Positions 51,357 to 63,677 of a DNA stretch of 64,000 nucleotides are shown here, piece after piece. The notes under the pieces were generated by a model that worked only from the letters and a program-made list of their open reading frames with translations, did no database searches and was not told the origin of the DNA. The DNA lies in NCBI RefSeq assembly GCF_963576545.1, contig NW_026870562.1, positions 186,001 through 250,000 on the forward strand. Direction: 5' to 3'. Position numbers and translations under genes: made by a program. How positions within the stretch are numbered: the first letter of the stretch is position 1; each line of letters opens with the position of its first letter. Source of the DNA: Limanda limanda. Taxonomy: Eukaryota; Chordata; Actinopteri; Pleuronectiformes; Pleuronectidae.

Positions 51357-54300
51357 CAAGTAGGCTCTACCCCCACTAAATGGGGTAGCGCGCATCGATC
51401 GGTACCATCCTTGAGCTTCTCCGACTTTCGGAAGGGTTAGGGTTAGGGTTAGGGATGAAAGCACATAGGAGAAAGAGATATTCTTGAATAACTTTTTTTG
51501 TGAAGGTCGGAGAGACTTGGAAAGTGGTTTCATCTGGACTAATTTGGGTCCTGCGGATCGATTGGTACCATCCCCGAGCTTGTACGACCTTCGGACGAGG
51601 TCGACCGACGAAATTCCCCCAAATCTGAGGAGATATTCTTGAATAACTTTTTTTGTGAAGGTCGGAGAGACTTGCAAGTAGGCTCTACCCCCACTAAATG
51701 GGGTAGCGCGCATCGATCGGTACCATCCTTGAGCTTCTCCGACTTTCGGAAGGGTTAGGGTTAGGGTTAGGGATGAAAGCACATAGGAGAAAGAGATATT
51801 CTTGAATAACTTTTTTTGTGAAGGTCGGAGAGACTTGCAAGTAGGCTCTACCCCCACTAAATGGGGTAGCGCGCATCGATCGGTACCATCCTTGAGCTTC
51901 TCCGACTTTCGGAAGGGTTAGGGTTAGGGTTAGGGATGAAAGCACATAGGAGAAAGAGATATTCTTAATTAACTTTTTTGTGAAGGTCGGAGAGACTTGC
52001 AAGTAGGCTCTACCCCCACTAAATGGGGTAGCGCGCATCGATCGGTACCATCCTTGAGCTTCTCCGACTTTCGGAAGGGTTAGGGTTAGGGTTAGGGATG
52101 AAAGCACATAGGAGAAAGAGATATTCTTGAATAACTTTTTTTGTGAAGGTCGGAGAGACTTGCAAGTAGGCTCTACCCCCACTAAATGGGGTAGCGCGCA
52201 TCGATCGGTACCATCGTTGAGCTTCTCCGACTTTCGGAAGGGTTAGGGTTAGGGATGAAAGCACATAGGAGAAAGAGATATTCTTGAATAACTTTTTTTG
52301 TGAAGGTCGGAGAGACTTGCAAGTAGGCTCTACCCCCACTAAATGGGGTAGCGCGCATCGATCAGTACCATCCTTGAGCTTCTCCGACTTTCGGAAGGGT
52401 TAGGGTTAGGGATGAAAGCACATAGGAGAAAGAGATATTCTTGAATAACTTTTTTTGTGAAGGTCGGAGAGACTTGGAAAGTGGTTGCATCTGGACTAAT
52501 TTGGGTCCTGCGGATCGATTGGTACCATCCCCGAGCTTGTACGACCTTCGGAAGAGGTCGACCGACGAAATTCCCCCAAATCTGAGGAGATATTCTTGAA
52601 TAACTTTTTTTGTGAAGGTCGGAGAGACTTGCAAGTAGGCTCTACCCCCACTAAATGGTGTTGCGCGCATCGATCGGTACCATCCTTGAGCTTCTCCGAC
52701 TTTCGGAAGGGTTAGGGTTAGGGTTAGGGATGAAAGCACATAGGAGAAAGAGATATTCTTGAATAACTTTTTTTGTGAAGGTCGGAGAGACTTGCAAGTA
52801 GGCTTTACCCCCACTAAATGGGGTAGCGCGCATCGATCGGTACCATCCTTGAGCTTCTCCGACTTTCGGAAGGGTTAGGGTTAGGGTTAGGGATGAAAGC
52901 ACATAGGAGAAAGAGATATTCTTGAATAACTTTTTTTGTGAAGGTCGGAGAGACTTGAAAAGTGGTTGCATCTGGACTAATTTGGGTCCTGCGGATCGAT
53001 TGGTACCATCCCCGAGCTTGTACGACCTTCGGAAGAGGTCGACCGACGAAATTCCCCCAAATCTGAGGAGATATTCTTGAATAACTTTTTTTGTGAAGGT
53101 CGGAGAGACTTGCAAGTAGGCTCTACCCCCACTAAATGGGGTTGCGCGCAACGATCGGTACCATCCTTGAGCTTCTCCGACTTTCGGAAGGGTTAGGGTT
53201 AGGGATGAAAGCACATAGGAGAAAGAGATATTCTTGAATAACTTTTTTTGTGAAGGTCGGAGAGACTTGCAAGTAGGCTCTACCCCCACTAAATGGGGTA
53301 GCGCACATCGATCAGTACCATCCTTGAGCTTCTCCGACTTTCGGAAGGGTTAGGGTTAGGGATGAAAGCACATAGGAGAAAGAGATATTCTTGAATAACT
53401 TTTTTTGTGAAGGTCGGAGAGACTTGCAAGTAGGCTCTACCCCCACTAAATGGGGTAGCGCGCATCGATCGGTACCATCCTTGAGCTTCTCCGACTTTCG
53501 GAAGGGTTAGGGTTAGGGTTAGGGATGAAAGCACATAGGAGAAAGAGATATTCTTGAATAACTTTTTTTGTGAAGGTCGGAGAGACTTGCAAGTAGGCTC
53601 TACCCCCACTAAATGGGGTAGCGCGCATCGATCGGTACCATCCTTGAGCTTCTCCGACTTTCGGAAGGGTTAGGGTTAGGGTTAGGGATGAAAGCACATA
53701 GGAGAAAGAGATATTCTTGAATAACTTTTTTTGTGAAGGTCGGAGAGACTTGCAAGTAGGCTCTACCCCCACTAAATGGGGTAGCGCGCATCGATCGGTA
53801 CCATCCTTGAGCTTCTCCGACTTTCGGAAGGGTTAGGGTTAGGGTTAGGGATGAAAGCACATAGGAGAAAGAGATATTCTTGAATAACTTTTTTTTGAAG
53901 GTCGGAGAGACTTGGAAAGTGGTTGCATCTGGACTAATTTGGGTCCTGCAGATCGATTGGTACCATCCCCGAGCTTGTACGACCTTCGGAAGAGGTCGAC
54001 CGACGAAATTCCCCCAAATCTGAGGAGATATTCTTGAATAACTTTTTTTGTGAAGGTCGGAGAGACTTGCAAGTAGGCTCTACCCCCACTAAATGGGGTA
54101 GCGCGCATCGATCGGTACCATCCTTGAGCTTCTCCGACTTTCGGAAGGGTTAGGGTTAGGGTTAGGGATGAAAGCACATAGGAGAAAGAGATATTCTTGA
54201 ATAACTTTTTTTGTGAAGGTCGGAGAGACTTGCAAGTAGGCTCTACCCCCACTAAATGGGGTAGCGCGCATCGATCGGTACCATCCTTGAGCTTCTCCGA

Positions 54301-56158
54301 CTTTCGGAAGGGTTAGGGTTAGGGTTAGGGATGAAAGCACATAGGAGAAAGAGATATTCTTGAATAACTTTTTTTGTGAAGGTCGGAGAGACTTGGAAAG
54401 TGGTTGCATCTGGACTAATTTGGGTCCTGCGGATCGATTGGTACCATCCCCGAGCTTGTACGACCTTCGGAAGAGGTCGACCGACGAAATTCCCCCAAAT
54501 CTGAGGAGATATTCTTGAATAACTTTTTTTGTGAAGGTCGGAGAGACTTGCAAGTAGGCTCTACCCCCACTAAATGGGGTAGCGCACATCGATCGGTACC
54601 ATCCTTGAGCTTCTCCGACTTTCGGAAGGGTTAGGGTTAGGGTTAGGGATGAAAGCACATAGGAGAAAGAGATATTCTTGAATAACTTTTTTTGTGAAGG
54701 TCGGAGAGACTTGCAAGTAGGCTCTACCCCCACTAAATGGGGTAGCGCGCATCGATCGGTACCATCCTTGAGCTTCTCCGACTTTTGGAAGGGTTAGGGT
54801 TAGGGTTAGGGATGAAAGCACATAGGAGAAAAAGATATTCTTGAATAACTTTTTTTGTGAAGGTCGGAGAGACTTGGAAAGTGGTTGCATCTGGACTAAT
54901 TTGGGTCCTGCGGATCGATTGGTACCATCCCCGAGCTTGTACGACCTTCGGAAGAGGTCGACCGACGAAATTCCCCCAAATCTGAGGAGATATTCTTGAA
55001 TAACTTTTTTTGTGAAGGTCGGAGAGACTTGCAAGTAGGCTCTACCCCCACTAAATGGGGTAGCGCACATCGATCGGTACCATCCTTGAGCTTCTCCGAC
55101 TTTCGGAAGGGTTAGGGTTAGGGATGAAAGCACATAGGAGAAAGAGATATTCTTGAATAACTTTTTTTGTGAAGGTCGGAGAGACTTGCAAGTAGGCTCT
55201 ACCCCCACTAAATGGGGTAGCGCGCATCGATCGGTACCATCCTTGAGCTTCTCCGACTTTTGGAAGGGTTAGGGTTAGGGTTAGGGATGAAAGCACATAG
55301 GAGAAAGAGATATTCTTGAATAACTTTTTTTGTGAAGGTCGGAAAGACTTGCAAGTAGGCTCTACCCCTACTAAATGGGGTAGCGCGCATCGATTGGTAC
55401 CATCCTTGAGCTTCTCCGACTTTCGGAAGGGTTAGGGTTAGGGTTAGGGATGAAAGCACATAGGAGAAAGAGATATTCTTGAATAACTTTTTTTGTGAAG
55501 GTCGGAGAGACTTGCAAGTAGGCTCTACCCCCACTAAATGGGGTAGCGCGCATCGATCGGTACCATCCTTGAGCTTCTCCTACTTTCGGAAGGGTTAGGG
55601 TTAGGGTTAGGGATGAAAGCACATAGGAGAAAGAGATATTCTTGAATAACTTTTTTTGTGAAGGTCGGAGAGACTTGCAAGTAGGCTCTACCCCCACTAA
55701 ATGGTGTAGCGCGCATCGATCGGTACCATCCTTGAGCTTCTCCGACTTTCGGAAGGGTTAGGGTTAGGGTTAGGGATGAAAGCACATAGGAGAAAGAGAT
55801 ATTCTTGAATAACTTTTTTTGTGAAGGTCGGAGAGACTTGCAAGTAGGCTTTACCCCCACTAAATGGGGTAGCGCGCATCGATCGGTACCATCCTTGAGC
55901 TTCTCCGACTTTCGGAAGGGTTAGGGTTAGGGTTAGGGATGAAAGCACATAGGAGAAAGAGATATTCTTGAATAACTTTTTTTGTGAAGGTCGGAGAGAC
56001 TTGGAAAGTGGTTGCATCTGGACTAATTTGGGTCCTGCAGATCGATTGGTACCATCCCCGAGCTTGTACGACCTTCGGAAGAGGTCGACCGACGAAATTC
56101 CCCCAAATCTGAGGAGATATTCTTGAATAACTTTTTTTGTGAAGGTCGGAGAGACTTG
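48640..56158 (+). repeat. 7519-bp higher-order repeat, copy 1
   Basis: B units start at 49123, 50081, 51039, 51520, 52477, 52958, 53915, 54396, 54877 and 56004. It opens with a 958-bp sub-repeat and closes with an 1127-bp A6B unit. Private markers are ACTTTAGGAAGG (about 49510), TTAATTAA (51965), ATCGTTGAG (about 52214), GTGGTTTCATC (51524), an eight-T run lacking GTG (about 53890), CTCCTACTTTCGG (about 55578) and CCCCTACTAAAT (about 55367). Every one is present 7519 bp downstream. Confidence 0.9.
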
Positions 56159-58875
56159 CAAGTAGGCTCTACCCCCACTAAATGGGGTAGCGCACATCGA
56201 TCGGTACCATCATTGAGCTTCTCCGACTTTCGGAAGGGTTAGGGTTAGGGTTAGGGATGAAAGCACATAGGAGAAAGAGATATTCTTGAATAACTTTTTT
56301 TGTGAAGGTCGGAGAGACTTGCAAGTAGGCTCTACCCCCACTAAATGGGGTAGCGCGCATCGATCGGTACCATCCTTGAGCTTCTCCGACTTTCGGAAGG
56401 GTTAGGGTTAGGGTTAGGGATGAAAGCACATAGGAGAAAGAGATATTCTTGAATAACTTTTTTTGTGAAGGTCGGAGAGACTTGCAAGTAGGCTCTACCC
56501 CCACTAAATGGGGTAGCGCGCATCGATCGGTACCATCCTTGAGCTTCTCCGACTTTCGGAAGGGTTAGGGTTAGGGATGAAAGCACATAGGAGAAAGAAA
56601 TATTCTTGAATAACTTTTTTTGTGAAGGTCGGAGAGACTTGGAAAGTGGTTGCATCTGGACTAATTTGGGTCCTGCGGATCGATTGGTACCATCCCCGAG
56701 CTTGTACGACCTTCGGAAGAGGTCGACCGACGAAATTCCCCCAAATCTGAGGAGATATTCTTGAATAACTTTTTTTGTGAAGGTCGGAGAGACTTGCAAG
56801 TAGGCTCTACCCCCACTAAATGGGGTAGCGCGCATCGATCGGTACCATCCTTGAGCTTCTCCGACTTTCGGAAGGGTTAGGGTTAGGGTTAGGGATGAAA
56901 GCACATAGGAGAAAGAGATATTCTTGAATAACTTTTTTTGTGAAGGTCGGAGAGACTTGCAAGTAGGCTCTACCCCCACTAAATGGGGTAGCGCGCATCG
57001 ATCGGTACCATCCTTGAGCTTCTCCGACTTTAGGAAGGGTTAGGGTTAGGGATGAAAGCACATAGGAGAAAGAGATATTCTTGAATAACTTTTTTTGTGA
57101 AGGTCGGAGAGACTTGCAAGTAGGCTCTACCCCCACTAAATGGGGTAGCGCGCATCGATCAGTACCATCATTGAGCTTCTCCGACTTTCGGAAGGGTTAG
57201 GGTTAGGGTTAGGGATGAAAGCACATAGGAGAAAGAGATATTCTTGAATAACTTTTTTTGTGAAGGTCGGAGAGACTTGCAAGTAGGCTCTACCCCCACT
57301 AAATGGGGTAGCGCGCATCGATCGGTACCATCCTTGAGCTTCTCCGACTTTCGGAAGGGTTAGGGTTAGGGTTAGGGATGAAAGCACATAGGAGAAAGAG
57401 ATATTCTTGAATAACTTTTTTTGTGAAGGTCGGAGAGACTTGCAAGTAGGCTCTACCCCCACTAAATGGGGTAGCGCGCATCGATCGGTACCATCCTTGA
57501 GCTTCTCCGACTTTCGGAAGGGTTAGGGTTAGGGATGAAAGCACATAGGAGAAAGAAATATTCTTGAATAACTTTTTTTGTGAAGGTCGGAGAGACTTGG
57601 AAAGTGGTTGCATCTGGACTAATTTGGGTCCTGCGGATCGATTGGTACCATCCCCGAGCTTGTACGACCTTCGGAAGAGGTCGACCGACGAAATTCCCCC
57701 AAATCTGAGGAGATATTCTTGAATAACTTTTTTTGTGAAGGTCGGAGAGACTTGCAAGTAGGCTCTACCCCCACTAAATGGGGTAGCGCGCATCGATCGG
57801 TACCATCCTTGAGCTTCTCCGACTTTCGGAAGGGTTAGGGTTAGGGTTAGGGATGAAAGCACATAGGAGAAAGAGATATTCTTGAATAACTTTTTTTGTG
57901 AAGGTCGGAGAGACTTGCAAGTAGGCTCTACCCCCACTAAATGGGGTAGCGCGCATCGATCGGTACCATCCTTGAGCTTCTCCGACTTTCGGAAGGGTTA
58001 GGGTTAGGGATGAAAGCACATAGGAGAAAGAGATATTCTTGAATAACTTTTTTTGTGAAGGTCGGAGAGACTTGCAAGTAGGCTCTACCCCCACTAAATG
58101 GGGTAGCGCGCATCGATCAGTACCATCATTGAGCTTCTCCGACTTTCGGAAGGGTTAGGGTTAGGGTTAGGGATGAAAGCACATAGGAGAAAGAGATATT
58201 CTTGAATAACTTTTTTTGTGAAGGTCGGAGAGACTTGCAAGTAGGCTCTACCCCCACTAAATGGGGTAGCGCGCATCGATCGGTACCATCCTTGAGCTTC
58301 TCCGACTTTCGGAAGGGTTAGGGTTAGGGTTAGGGATGAAAGCACATAGGAGAAAGAGATATTCTTGAATAACTTTTTTTGTGAAGGTCGGAGAGACTTG
58401 CAAGTAGGCTCTACCCCCACTAAATGGGGTAGCGCGCATCGATCGGTACCATCCTTGAGCTTCTCCGACTTTCGGAAGGGTTAGGGTTAGGGATGAAAGC
58501 ACATAGGAGAAAGAAATATTCTTGAATAACTTTTTTTGTGAAGGTCGGAGAGACTTGGAAAGTGGTTGCATCTGGACTAATTTGGGTCCTGCGGATCGAT
58601 TGGTACCATCCCCGAGCTTGTACGACCTTCGGAAGAGGTCGACCGACGAAATTCCCCCAAATCTGAGGAGATATTCTTGAATAACTTTTTTTGTGAAGGT
58701 CGGAGAGACTTGCAAGTAGGCTCTACCCCCACTAAATGGGGTAGCGCGCATCGATCGGTACCATCCTTGAGCTTCTCCGACTTTCGGAAGGGTTAGGGTT
58801 AGGGTTAGGGATGAAAGCACATAGGAGAAAGAGATATTCTTGAATAACTTTTTTTGTGAAGGTCGGAGAGACTTG
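56159..58875 (+). repeat. 958-bp sub-repeat, nearly three copies, in 7519-bp copy 2
   Basis: Copies are 56159-57116, 57117-58074 and 58075-58875, with the same A, A, short A, B, A, short A order and the AGAAATATTC marker in each. ACTTTAGGAAGG is again only in the first copy, so the 958-bp expansion happened before the 7519-bp duplication. Confidence 0.88.
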
Positions 58876-61800
58876 CAAGTAGGCTCTACCCCCACTAAAT
58901 GGGGTAGCGCGCATCGATCGGTACCATCCTTGAGCTTCTCCGACTTTCGGAAGGGTTAGGGTTAGGGTTAGGGATGAAAGCACATAGGAGAAAGAGATAT
59001 TCTTGAATAACTTTTTTTGTGAAGGTCGGAGAGACTTGGAAAGTGGTTTCATCTGGACTAATTTGGGTCCTGCGGATCGATTGGTACCATCCCCGAGCTT
59101 GTACGACCTTCGGACGAGGTCGACCGACGAAATTCCCCCAAATCTGAGGAGATATTCTTGAATAACTTTTTTTGTGAAGGTCGGAGAGACTTGCAAGTAG
59201 GCTCTACCCCCACTAAATGGGGTAGCGCGCATCGATCGGTACCATCCTTGAGCTTCTCCGACTTTCGGAAGGGTTAGGGTTAGGGTTAGGGATGAAAGCA
59301 CATAGGAGAAAGAGATATTCTTGAATAACTTTTTTTGTGAAGGTCGGAGAGACTTGCAAGTAGGCTCTACCCCCACTAAATGGGGTAGCGCGCATCGATC
59401 GGTACCATCCTTGAGCTTCTCCGACTTTCGGAAGGGTTAGGGTTAGGGTTAGGGATGAAAGCACATAGGAGAAAGAGATATTCTTAATTAACTTTTTTGT
59501 GAAGGTCGGAGAGACTTGCAAGTAGGCTCTACCCCCACTAAATGGGGTAGCGCGCATCGATCGGTACCATCCTTGAGCTTCTCCGACTTTCGGAAGGGTT
59601 AGGGTTAGGGTTAGGGATGAAAGCACATAGGAGAAAGAGATATTCTTGAATAACTTTTTTTGTGAAGGTCGGAGAGACTTGCAAGTAGGCTCTACCCCCA
59701 CTAAATGGGGTAGCGCGCATCGATCGGTACCATCGTTGAGCTTCTCCGACTTTCGGAAGGGTTAGGGTTAGGGATGAAAGCACATAGGAGAAAGAGATAT
59801 TCTTGAATAACTTTTTTTGTGAAGGTCGGAGAGACTTGCAAGTAGGCTCTACCCCCACTAAATGGGGTAGCGCGCATCGATCAGTACCATCCTTGAGCTT
59901 CTCCGACTTTCGGAAGGGTTAGGGTTAGGGATGAAAGCACATAGGAGAAAGAGATATTCTTGAATAACTTTTTTTGTGAAGGTCGGAGAGACTTGGAAAG
60001 TGGTTGCATCTGGACTAATTTGGGTCCTGCGGATCGATTGGTACCATCCCCGAGCTTGTACGACCTTCGGAAGAGGTCGACCGACGAAATTCCCCCAAAT
60101 CTGAGGAGATATTCTTGAATAACTTTTTTTGTGAAGGTCGGAGAGACTTGCAAGTAGGCTCTACCCCCACTAAATGGTGTTGCGCGCATCGATCGGTACC
60201 ATCCTTGAGCTTCTCCGACTTTCGGAAGGGTTAGGGTTAGGGTTAGGGATGAAAGCACATAGGAGAAAGAGATATTCTTGAATAACTTTTTTTGTGAAGG
60301 TCGGAGAGACTTGCAAGTAGGCTTTACCCCCACTAAATGGGGTAGCGCGCATCGATCGGTACCATCCTTGAGCTTCTCCGACTTTCGGAAGGGTTAGGGT
60401 TAGGGTTAGGGATGAAAGCACATAGGAGAAAGAGATATTCTTGAATAACTTTTTTTGTGAAGGTCGGAGAGACTTGAAAAGTGGTTGCATCTGGACTAAT
60501 TTGGGTCCTGCGGATCGATTGGTACCATCCCCGAGCTTGTACGACCTTCGGAAGAGGTCGACCGACGAAATTCCCCCAAATCTGAGGAGATATTCTTGAA
60601 TAACTTTTTTTGTGAAGGTCGGAGAGACTTGCAAGTAGGCTCTACCCCCACTAAATGGGGTTGCGCGCAACGATCGGTACCATCCTTGAGCTTCTCCGAC
60701 TTTCGGAAGGGTTAGGGTTAGGGATGAAAGCACATAGGAGAAAGAGATATTCTTGAATAACTTTTTTTGTGAAGGTCGGAGAGACTTGCAAGTAGGCTCT
60801 ACCCCCACTAAATGGGGTAGCGCACATCGATCAGTACCATCCTTGAGCTTCTCCGACTTTCGGAAGGGTTAGGGTTAGGGATGAAAGCACATAGGAGAAA
60901 GAGATATTCTTGAATAACTTTTTTTGTGAAGGTCGGAGAGACTTGCAAGTAGGCTCTACCCCCACTAAATGGGGTAGCGCGCATCGATCGGTACCATCCT
61001 TGAGCTTCTCCGACTTTCGGAAGGGTTAGGGTTAGGGTTAGGGATGAAAGCACATAGGAGAAAGAGATATTCTTGAATAACTTTTTTTGTGAAGGTCGGA
61101 GAGACTTGCAAGTAGGCTCTACCCCCACTAAATGGGGTAGCGCGCATCGATCGGTACCATCCTTGAGCTTCTCCGACTTTCGGAAGGGTTAGGGTTAGGG
61201 TTAGGGATGAAAGCACATAGGAGAAAGAGATATTCTTGAATAACTTTTTTTGTGAAGGTCGGAGAGACTTGCAAGTAGGCTCTACCCCCACTAAATGGGG
61301 TAGCGCGCATCGATCGGTACCATCCTTGAGCTTCTCCGACTTTCGGAAGGGTTAGGGTTAGGGTTAGGGATGAAAGCACATAGGAGAAAGAGATATTCTT
61401 GAATAACTTTTTTTTGAAGGTCGGAGAGACTTGGAAAGTGGTTGCATCTGGACTAATTTGGGTCCTGCAGATCGATTGGTACCATCCCCGAGCTTGTACG
61501 ACCTTCGGAAGAGGTCGACCGACGAAATTCCCCCAAATCTGAGGAGATATTCTTGAATAACTTTTTTTGTGAAGGTCGGAGAGACTTGCAAGTAGGCTCT
61601 ACCCCCACTAAATGGGGTAGCGCGCATCGATCGGTACCATCCTTGAGCTTCTCCGACTTTCGGAAGGGTTAGGGTTAGGGTTAGGGATGAAAGCACATAG
61701 GAGAAAGAGATATTCTTGAATAACTTTTTTTGTGAAGGTCGGAGAGACTTGCAAGTAGGCTCTACCCCCACTAAATGGGGTAGCGCGCATCGATCGGTAC

Positions 61801-63677
61801 CATCCTTGAGCTTCTCCGACTTTCGGAAGGGTTAGGGTTAGGGTTAGGGATGAAAGCACATAGGAGAAAGAGATATTCTTGAATAACTTTTTTTGTGAAG
61901 GTCGGAGAGACTTGGAAAGTGGTTGCATCTGGACTAATTTGGGTCCTGCGGATCGATTGGTACCATCCCCGAGCTTGTACGACCTTCGGAAGAGGTCGAC
62001 CGACGAAATTCCCCCAAATCTGAGGAGATATTCTTGAATAACTTTTTTTGTGAAGGTCGGAGAGACTTGCAAGTAGGCTCTACCCCCACTAAATGGGGTA
62101 GCGCACATCGATCGGTACCATCCTTGAGCTTCTCCGACTTTCGGAAGGGTTAGGGTTAGGGTTAGGGATGAAAGCACATAGGAGAAAGAGATATTCTTGA
62201 ATAACTTTTTTTGTGAAGGTCGGAGAGACTTGCAAGTAGGCTCTACCCCCACTAAATGGGGTAGCGCGCATCGATCGGTACCATCCTTGAGCTTCTCCGA
62301 CTTTTGGAAGGGTTAGGGTTAGGGTTAGGGATGAAAGCACATAGGAGAAAAAGATATTCTTGAATAACTTTTTTTGTGAAGGTCGGAGAGACTTGGAAAG
62401 TGGTTGCATCTGGACTAATTTGGGTCCTGCGGATCGATTGGTACCATCCCCGAGCTTGTACGACCTTCGGAAGAGGTCGACCGACGAAATTCCCCCAAAT
62501 CTGAGGAGATATTCTTGAATAACTTTTTTTGTGAAGGTCGGAGAGACTTGCAAGTAGGCTCTACCCCCACTAAATGGGGTAGCGCACATCGATCGGTACC
62601 ATCCTTGAGCTTCTCCGACTTTCGGAAGGGTTAGGGTTAGGGATGAAAGCACATAGGAGAAAGAGATATTCTTGAATAACTTTTTTTGTGAAGGTCGGAG
62701 AGACTTGCAAGTAGGCTCTACCCCCACTAAATGGGGTAGCGCGCATCGATCGGTACCATCCTTGAGCTTCTCCGACTTTTGGAAGGGTTAGGGTTAGGGT
62801 TAGGGATGAAAGCACATAGGAGAAAGAGATATTCTTGAATAACTTTTTTTGTGAAGGTCGGAAAGACTTGCAAGTAGGCTCTACCCCTACTAAATGGGGT
62901 AGCGCGCATCGATTGGTACCATCCTTGAGCTTCTCCGACTTTCGGAAGGGTTAGGGTTAGGGTTAGGGATGAAAGCACATAGGAGAAAGAGATATTCTTG
63001 AATAACTTTTTTTGTGAAGGTCGGAGAGACTTGCAAGTAGGCTCTACCCCCACTAAATGGGGTAGCGCGCATCGATCGGTACCATCCTTGAGCTTCTCCT
63101 ACTTTCGGAAGGGTTAGGGTTAGGGTTAGGGATGAAAGCACATAGGAGAAAGAGATATTCTTGAATAACTTTTTTTGTGAAGGTCGGAGAGACTTGCAAG
63201 TAGGCTCTACCCCCACTAAATGGTGTAGCGCGCATCGATCGGTACCATCCTTGAGCTTCTCCGACTTTCGGAAGGGTTAGGGTTAGGGTTAGGGATGAAA
63301 GCACATAGGAGAAAGAGATATTCTTGAATAACTTTTTTTGTGAAGGTCGGAGAGACTTGCAAGTAGGCTTTACCCCCACTAAATGGGGTAGCGCGCATCG
63401 ATCGGTACCATCCTTGAGCTTCTCCGACTTTCGGAAGGGTTAGGGTTAGGGTTAGGGATGAAAGCACATAGGAGAAAGAGATATTCTTGAATAACTTTTT
63501 TTGTGAAGGTCGGAGAGACTTGGAAAGTGGTTGCATCTGGACTAATTTGGGTCCTGCAGATCGATTGGTACCATCCCCGAGCTTGTACGACCTTCGGAAG
63601 AGGTCGACCGACGAAATTCCCCCAAATCTGAGGAGATATTCTTGAATAACTTTTTTTGTGAAGGTCGGAGAGACTTG
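56159..63677 (+). repeat. 7519-bp higher-order repeat, copy 2
   Basis: B units start at 56642, 57600, 58558, 59039, 59996, 60477, 61434, 61915, 62396 and 63523, each 7519 bp after its partner in copy 1. All private markers listed for copy 1 recur, for example TTAATTAA at 59484 and ACTTTAGGAAGG near 57029. The first A unit differs from copy 1 at two sites (GCGCACATC and ATCGG here, GCGCGCATC and ATCAG in copy 1). The unit after 63677 does not start a third copy. Confidence 0.9.
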
